Assembly: GCA_021784495.1 (NCBI GenBank)
Contig: JAJXSQ010000049.1
Location: 1-9,883, forward strand
Length of the DNA: 9,883 nucleotides
Direction of reading: 5' to 3'
Source: Myxococcales bacterium
GTDB lineage: Bacteria; Myxococcota; Myxococcia; Myxococcales; Anaeromyxobacteraceae
In this document: positions 6,082-9,883 of the stretch, piece after piece
Layout: each line of letters opens with the position of its first letter
Numbering within the stretch: the first letter of the stretch is position 1
The notes under the pieces: model-generated
What the model saw: the letters and a program-made list of their open reading frames with translations, nothing else
Databases searched by the model: none
Told to the model about the DNA's origin: nothing
Made by a program: the position numbers and the translations under genes

Positions 6082-7412
6082 CGGGGCGCCGGGCGAAGCG
6101 GGCGGGGATCTTCTGGCGCGTCTACCGGCACGGGCTGGTGCTCCTCCTCGTCGTCCTGCTCGCGGTCGGCGCCGCCGGCTGGGTCCTCCGCCAGGCGGCG
6201 CCGGTGAGGGAGCCGGCGCGGCTGAGCGCCTACCTCGCCGAGCGGCTCGCCGACTTCGCCGCCGACCCGCCGCGGCTGGAGGCGGAGCTGCTCCGGCTGC
6301 GGGAGGCGATCGGGGCCAACCTGACCGTCTACGGCCCGGACGGGCGGCTGCTCGCCTCGAACGTCCAGCCCCCGCTGCCGCCGGTGTCGAGGAGCGAGCT
6401 CCTCGGCCCGAAGGTCGGCTCGCTCCACCTGGTGGGCAGCGGGTTCAGCTCGGCCGCCCGCCTGCCGGGCGGCGGCGAGGTGCTCCTCGACATCCCGCCG
6501 CGCCAGGGGCTCTGGGCCCGGGGGGCGGTCTTCATCCTGGTGGTCCTGGTCGCCCTCGCGCTGGGATCGATCCCGCTCGCCCGCTCGATCGCCGCGCCGC
6601 TCGAGCGGCTCACCGAGGCGGCGCGGGCGCTCGGCGCCGGGGATCTGTCGGTCCGGACCAACCTCCGGACCCGCGGCGAGGTCGGCGAGCTCTCGGCGGC
6701 CTTCGACGACATGGCGGCGCGGCTGGAGCGGCTCGTCCGGGCCGAGAAGGAGCTGCTCGCCAACGTCTCGCACGAGCTGCGGACCCCGCTCACCCGGATC
6801 CGGATGGCGCTGGCGCTCGCCGAGGAGGGGGACGTGGCCCGGGCCCGGCAGGCGATGGCCGAGATCGGGGACGACCTGGCGGAGCTGGAGCGGCTCGTCG
6901 CCGAGACGCTCGCCGCGGCCCGGGTCGACCTGGCGAGCGCCGGGGAGCTCCCGCTCCACCTGGAGCGGATCGACCCGGCGGCGCTCCTCGGCGAGGTCGC
7001 CACCCGGTTCCGGGCGCAGTGGCCGGAGCGGCGGCTGGAGATCGAGCTCGCGCCCCCGCTGCCGGAGGTGGACGCCGACCCGGCCCTCCTGCGGCGGCTG
7101 CTCGGCATCCTCCTCGACAACGCCCGGAAGTACTCGGAGGGAGGCGACCCGGTGACGCTCGCCGCCCGGGCGAGCGAGGGCCAGCTGGCGCTCGAGGTCC
7201 GCGACCGCGGCATCGGGATCGCCCCCGAGGATCTGCCCCGCCTCTTCACCCCGTTCTTCCGGACCGACCGGAGCCGGGACCGGGGGACGGGCGGGGTGGG
7301 GCTCGGGCTGGCGCTGGCCCGGCGGATCGCCGAGGCGCACGGCGGCCGCGTCGCCGCCGAGAGCGCGCCCGGGGCGGGGACCACGCTGCGGGTGACCTTC
7401 CCCGCCGCCTGA
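6078..7412 (+). CDS. Membrane sensor histidine kinase, partner of the OmpR-type regulator
   Basis: A 444-residue inner-membrane kinase. Order of parts: short basic N-terminus; TM1 about 18-37; a periplasmic sensor loop of about 110 residues (38-148) with no recognised domain; TM2 about 149-170; HAMP linker about 168-222; the HisKA dimerisation helix with phosphoacceptor His232 in NVSHELRTPL; and the HATPase domain with N box LLDNARKYS (Asn348), G1 DRGIGI (376-381), the F box around FTPFFRTD, and G2 GGVGLGL (405-411). The HELRT context also fits phosphatase activity toward the partner. The GTG start lies in the GTGA overlap with the regulator stop, with a GGGGAGGG tract just upstream for re-initiation. 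All catalytic elements are intact. The sensor loop is rich in Leu, Arg and Glu with no cysteine pair or PAS signature, so the ligand cannot be guessed. It ends 23 bases from the convergent barrel-protein gene. Confidence 0.95.
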   Translation: MTGRRAKRAGIFWRVYRHGLVLLLVVLLAVGAAGWVLRQAAPVREPARLSAYLAERLADFAADPPRLEAELLRLREAIGANLTVYGPDGRLLASNVQPPLPPVSRSELLGPKVGSLHLVGSGFSSAARLPGGGEVLLDIPPRQGLWARGAVFILVVLVALALGSIPLARSIAAPLERLTEAARALGAGDLSVRTNLRTRGEVGELSAAFDDMAARLERLVRAEKELLANVSHELRTPLTRIRMALALAEEGDVARARQAMAEIGDDLAELERLVAETLAAARVDLASAGELPLHLERIDPAALLGEVATRFRAQWPERRLEIELAPPLPEVDADPALLRRLLGILLDNARKYSEGGDPVTLAARASEGQLALEVRDRGIGIAPEDLPRLFTPFFRTDRSRDRGTGGVGLGLALARRIAEAHGGRVAAESAPGAGTTLRVTFPAA

Positions 7413-7419
7413 TCCGCCG

Positions 7420-7434
7420 CCCGGAGCGCTCGGG
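7420..7434. terminator. Short hairpin between convergent kinase and barrel-protein genes
   Basis: CCCG (7420-7423) pairs with CGGG (7431-7434), with a possible extra G·U pair (7424 with 7430), in the 23-base gap between convergent stop codons. The stem is short and lacks a T-tract, so it is only a weak terminator candidate; location is the main support. Confidence 0.25.
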
Positions 7435-7435
7435 A

Positions 7436-8029
7436 CTACATGTACAGCCGGACGAAGAGCAGCCCGTTGGTGGCGATGCTGGTGTAGCTCGGCCGGAGGA
7501 AGCCGCCGGCGCCGAGCGCCGGGCCGATGGCCCAGCCGAGCTGCGCCTCGGCGCCGATGGAGAGGTGGCTGGTCGCGAACCACTCGCCGCCGACCGCGGC
7601 CACCAGCCGGACGTCCACGCCGGCCGCCGAGTCGCCGGCGGGGTCGCTCGCCCCGTCGAAGCCGAGGAAGAGCCGGGGCCCGACGTAGAAGTCGAAGTCG
7701 CGCGTCGGCCGGACCACGTAGAAGACGCCGCAGCCGAGGTCGACGACGCTCTCGTGGCTGCCCCCGTCGCCGACGGCCAGCGAGTAGATGCCGAGCGACG
7801 GCTCGATGCGGAGGTTCCCGACGTCGATGGGGAGGTAGAGATCGGTCGCCGGGGTCCCGGTCTGCGGCTGCGCCGGGCCGAGGGAGACGCCGAGGCCGAT
7901 GCGCGGCGACTGGGAGGCCGGCTGGGCCGGCTGGGCCGGGGCGGCGCGATCGTCGGCGCGGGCGAGCGGCGCGGCGAGCAGGGCGGTGAGGGCGAGGAGG
8001 CGGGCGCTGGCGAGGTACCTTCGGTGCAT
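7436..8029 (-). CDS. Secreted protein, probable small outer-membrane beta-barrel
   Basis: A 197-residue protein with a clear Sec signal peptide: basic MHRRYLASAR, hydrophobic LLALTALLAAPL, and an A-R-A site after residue 25. A short Ala/Pro/Gln-rich linker (QPAQPAQPAS) follows. The rest is made of alternating polar/hydrophobic segments with glycine turns (for example DFDFYVGPRLFLGF and HLSIGAEAQLGWAI), consistent with about eight beta strands of an outer-membrane barrel. I do not recognise a family. The ATG at 8029 is preferred over the longer frame from 8101 because it places the signal peptide at the N-terminus and has GGGGG 4 bases upstream. The C-terminus is VRLYM, ending in Met rather than the usual Phe. 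It has a single cysteine (in VDLGCGVF). It sits between two two-component systems, so regulation by one of them is plausible. A periplasmic beta-rich protein is the alternative. Confidence 0.8.
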   Translation of the reverse strand: MHRRYLASARLLALTALLAAPLARADDRAAPAQPAQPASQSPRIGLGVSLGPAQPQTGTPATDLYLPIDVGNLRIEPSLGIYSLAVGDGGSHESVVDLGCGVFYVVRPTRDFDFYVGPRLFLGFDGASDPAGDSAAGVDVRLVAAVGGEWFATSHLSIGAEAQLGWAIGPALGAGGFLRPSYTSIATNGLLFVRLYM

Positions 8030-8057
8030 GAGACCCCCGTGGGTGCGGTGTGCGGGT

Positions 8058-8074
8058 GGCCGGACCATCCGGCC
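8058..8074 (-). terminator. Perfect 7-bp inverted repeat upstream of the barrel-protein gene
   Basis: GGCCGGA and TCCGGCC flank a 3-base centre (CCA). On the minus strand it follows the stop codon of the NtrC-type regulator by about 50 bases and precedes the barrel-protein ATG by about 28. It could end transcription of the kinase-regulator operon, form a leader structure for the barrel gene, or be a protein-binding dyad. No T-tract follows. Confidence 0.4.
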
Positions 8075-8082
8075 GGGGCGGG

Positions 8083-8111
8083 ACCCTACCCCCGGTCGCA
8101 CCGCGAGTCCA
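8083..8111 (-). promoter_or_regulatory. Possible sigma-70-type promoter of the barrel-protein gene
   Basis: On the minus strand TGGACT (8111 to 8106) and TAGGGT (8088 to 8083) are 17 bases apart, matching the -35 consensus at 4 of 6 and the -10 consensus at 3 of 6 positions. The leader to the ATG would be about 47 bases and would contain the 8058-8074 hairpin. In such G+C-rich DNA chance matches of this quality are possible, so this is tentative. Confidence 0.3.
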
Positions 8112-8123
8112 CCCCGGGCGCGG

Positions 8124-9488
8124 TCAGCCGGCGGCCCCGTCGTCCTCGCCCCCGAGGCCGTACTTGCGCAGCTTGTCGTGGAGGGTCACCCGGGAGATCG
8201 CGAGGCGTCGGGCCGCCTCGCTCCGGTTCCCCCGGGCGCCGCGGAGCGCCTCGACCACCAGGCCGCGCTCGTAGGCCTCGACCCGCGCGCGCAGGCCGAT
8301 GGCGGCCGGCTCGGCCGCGGGGGCCGCCGCGCCCCGACCGAACGGCAGGAGCGAGAGGTCGAGGCCGTCGGGCGGCGAGAGGGCGACGAGGCTCTCGAGG
8401 ACGTTCTCGAGCTCGCGGACGTTCCCCGGCCAGCGGTGGGCGCGCAGCGCGTCGAGGAGCGCGTCGGGGACGCGGAGCGACGGCAGGCCGAACCGCTCGG
8501 CGAAGCGGTCGAGGAAGTGGCGGGCGAGGACCGTCACGTCCTCCGGCCGGTCGCGGAGGGGCGGGACGTGGAGCCGGACGACGTCGAGCCGGTAGAGGAG
8601 ATCCTCGCGGAACCTCCCCCCCTTCACCAGCTCCTCCAGGTTGCGGTGGGTCGCGGCCAGCACGCGCACGTCGACGGTCCGCGGCCGCTCCTCGCCGACC
8701 GGCCGGACCTCCCCGTCCTGGAGGACCCGCAGGAGCTTCGCCTGGGCCGGCGCGGCGAGCTCGCCGACCTCGTCGAGGAGGATGCTGCCGCCGTCGGCCT
8801 CGCCGAACAGGCCGGGGCGGGCGCGGACCGCGCCGGTGAAGGCGCCGCGGGCGTGGCCGAAGAGCTCGGCCTCGGCGAGCTCCGGGGAGAGGGCGGCGCA
8901 GTTGAAGCGGACGAAGGGGCGCTCGGCGCGGGGGGAGGCCCGGACGAGCGCCTCGGCGACCCGCTCCTTGCCGGTGCCGCTCTCCCCGGTGATGAGGACG
9001 GTCACGTCGCGGGGGGCCACCCGGGCGACCAGCTGGGCGAGCCGCCGCATCGGCTCGGAGGCGAAGACCATCGTCCGGGAGAGGGCCACCTCGCCGGCCA
9101 GCCGCTCGTTCTCGTCGCGCAGCCGGACCGCCTCGACGGCCCGGCGGACGACCGCGAGGAGCTCGTCGGTCTCGAAGGGCTTCTTGAAGTAGTCGAAGGC
9201 GCCCGCCTTCATCGCCGCGACCGCGTCGCGCTCGCTCCCCTGCGCGGTGATCAGCACCACCCGGGGGGCGGGCGCGCGGCCGGCCAGGGCGCGGAGGAGC
9301 CCGAGCCCGTCGAGCCGCGGCATGCGGAGGTCGGAGATGACCAGCTCCGCCGGCCGCGCCTCCAGCCGGGCGAGGGCCTCGACGCCGTCGGCCGCCTCGT
9401 CCACGGCGAGCCCCTCCGACTCCAGGATCTCGCGCAGCGTGTACCGGACGCCGGGGTCGTCGTCGACGACCAGGACCCGGGCGATCAC
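8124..9488 (-). CDS. NtrC-family sigma-54-dependent response regulator
   Basis: A 454-residue bacterial enhancer-binding protein, the usual length. The receiver domain (1-120) has Asp9-Asp10-Asp11, phosphoacceptor Asp53 in ISDLRMPRLDG, Thr81 and Lys103. The central AAA+ domain (about 142-370) has Walker A GESGTGKE (168-175), GAFTGA (215-220), the loop that contacts sigma-54, Walker B LLDEVGE (Asp239-Glu240), and the sensor/arginine-finger segment FREDLLYRLDV. A Fis-type helix-turn-helix closes the protein (about 417-445, GNRSEAARRLAISRVTLHDKL). It should bind enhancer-like sites and hydrolyse ATP to open sigma-54 promoters when phosphorylated. The GTG start at 9488 lies inside a GTGA overlap with the upstream kinase stop and has GGGGG 4 bases before it; the frame extends further upstream but only by reading through the kinase gene. 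No sigma-54 promoter was found in the window, so its targets are probably elsewhere. Confidence 0.96.
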   Translation of the reverse strand: MIARVLVVDDDPGVRYTLREILESEGLAVDEAADGVEALARLEARPAELVISDLRMPRLDGLGLLRALAGRAPAPRVVLITAQGSERDAVAAMKAGAFDYFKKPFETDELLAVVRRAVEAVRLRDENERLAGEVALSRTMVFASEPMRRLAQLVARVAPRDVTVLITGESGTGKERVAEALVRASPRAERPFVRFNCAALSPELAEAELFGHARGAFTGAVRARPGLFGEADGGSILLDEVGELAAPAQAKLLRVLQDGEVRPVGEERPRTVDVRVLAATHRNLEELVKGGRFREDLLYRLDVVRLHVPPLRDRPEDVTVLARHFLDRFAERFGLPSLRVPDALLDALRAHRWPGNVRELENVLESLVALSPPDGLDLSLLPFGRGAAAPAAEPAAIGLRARVEAYERGLVVEALRGARGNRSEAARRLAISRVTLHDKLRKYGLGGEDDGAAG

Positions 9489-9883
9489 GCGGCCCCCGGA
9501 CCGGCCGCGGCGGGCGCGCCGGGGAGGAGGACGCGCGCCACCGTCCCGCCGCCGGGGCGCGGCCCCAGGGTGAGGTCGCCGCCGTGCTGCCGCGCCAGGG
9601 CGCGCGCGATGGTGAGGCCGAGGCCGCTCCCCCGCGGCTTGGTGGTGATCCCCGGATCGAACACCTGCCCCCCCAGCGCCGGGTCGAGCCCGGGGCCGCG
9701 ATCCGAGATCTCGACCTGGGCGCCGCCGTCGCCGGCTGCGGCCGCGGCCACCAGGACGGCGGTCCCGGCCGGCGCGGCGTCGAGCGCGTTCTGGACGAGG
9801 TTGATGATCACCTGCTTCACCTTGCGCGGGTCGCACCGCGCGGCGACGGCGCCGGCCTGCACCTCGAGCGCCACCCCGCGCTC
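9485..9883 (-). CDS. Histidine kinase, C-terminal HATPase domain only (truncated by window edge)
   Basis: The last 132 residues of a sensor kinase; the frame is open to the right edge, so the sensor part and phosphoacceptor histidine are outside the window. Visible elements, numbered from the edge: N box QVIINLVQNALDAAP with Asn28 and Asn32, G1 box DRGPGLD (61-67), the segment VFDPGITTKP (74-83) and the G2 box GSGLGL (85-90). The short F/G2 spacing and TTKP pattern are typical of NtrB/AtoS-like kinases that partner sigma-54 activators, which fits the overlapping downstream gene. The Ala/Gly/Pro-rich C-terminus (APAAAGPGAA) looks unstructured. The stop codon overlaps the regulator GTG by 4 bases (GTGA), so the pair is one operon, kinase first. 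Confidence 0.93.
   Translation of the reverse strand, partial: ERGVALEVQAGAVAARCDPRKVKQVIINLVQNALDAAPAGTAVLVAAAAAGDGGAQVEISDRGPGLDPALGGQVFDPGITTKPRGSGLGLTIARALARQHGGDLTLGPRPGGGTVARVLLPGAPAAAGPGAA

Noticed and set aside
6054..7583. Long minus-strand open frame antisense to the sensor kinase.
   Set aside because: The product is His/Arg/Pro/Gly-rich with no motif, while the plus strand encodes an intact kinase with all boxes.
7436..8101. Longer version of the barrel protein starting at 8101.
   Set aside because: It would put 24 extra residues before the signal peptide and would start beyond the region with a plausible ribosome binding site; the ATG at 8029 is better supported.
8095..8115. Possible sigma-54 promoter upstream of the barrel-protein gene (TGGACTCGCGGTGC on the minus strand).
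   Set aside because: The GG and GC dinucleotides are 9 rather than 10 bases apart and the TTGC element is missing.
1..9883. CRISPR arrays, tRNA or rRNA genes, transposases, phage genes, or a defence-type gene cluster.
   Set aside because: No regularly spaced repeats, cloverleaf-like segments, transposase motifs or defence-type domain combinations were seen. All substantial genes fall into the families listed.

Overview
The window is a compact, extremely G+C-rich stretch of bacterial chromosome with almost no non-coding DNA. The base composition, the frequent GTG starts, the density of two-component and bacterial enhancer-binding proteins, the HDOD protein and the HelD-like helicase together suggest a Myxococcota/Deltaproteobacteria-type organism (Anaeromyxobacter-like). 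That assignment rests on style and was not searched. No tRNA, rRNA, CRISPR array, insertion sequence or phage gene is visible, and no gene-free stretch exceeds about 140 bases.

Layout. (1) 2-1516, plus strand: 3' part of a UvrD/HelD-like superfamily 1 helicase that enters from the left edge. (2) 1569-2069, plus: tpx, a complete thiol peroxidase. (3) 2125-3231, plus: an HDOD-domain signalling protein whose predicted promoter lies so close to its GTG start that the message may be leaderless. (4) 3253-5226, minus: a two-cassette ABC-F translation ATPase of the YheS/YdiF type, convergent with the HDOD gene. (5) 5227-5364: a 138-base divergent intergenic region carrying two near-identical palindromic boxes. 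(6) 5365-7412, plus: an OmpR-family response regulator and its membrane histidine kinase, joined by a 4-base GTGA overlap. (7) 7436-8029, minus: a secreted, probably outer-membrane beta-barrel protein. (8) 8124-9883, minus: an NtrC-family sigma-54 activator preceded by the C-terminal part of its histidine kinase, again with a GTGA overlap; the kinase runs off the right edge.

How the genes may work together. The right half looks like an envelope-signalling neighbourhood: two complete or nearly complete two-component systems of different classes (OmpR and NtrC) flank a small predicted outer-membrane protein, which is a plausible target or input of one of them. The left half is housekeeping and stress: an RNA polymerase or DNA-associated helicase, periplasm- or cytosol-type peroxide detoxification by Tpx, an HDOD protein and an ABC-F ribosome factor. 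These seem to be separate transcription units, since hairpins follow most of the stop codons.

I did not find a clearly novel multi-gene system. The points most worth a second look are the paired palindromes between the ABC-F gene and the OmpR-type operon, the possibly leaderless HDOD gene whose promoter overlaps the tpx terminator hairpin, the in-frame 38-base repeats inside the ABC-F gene, and the barrel protein between the two signalling systems.
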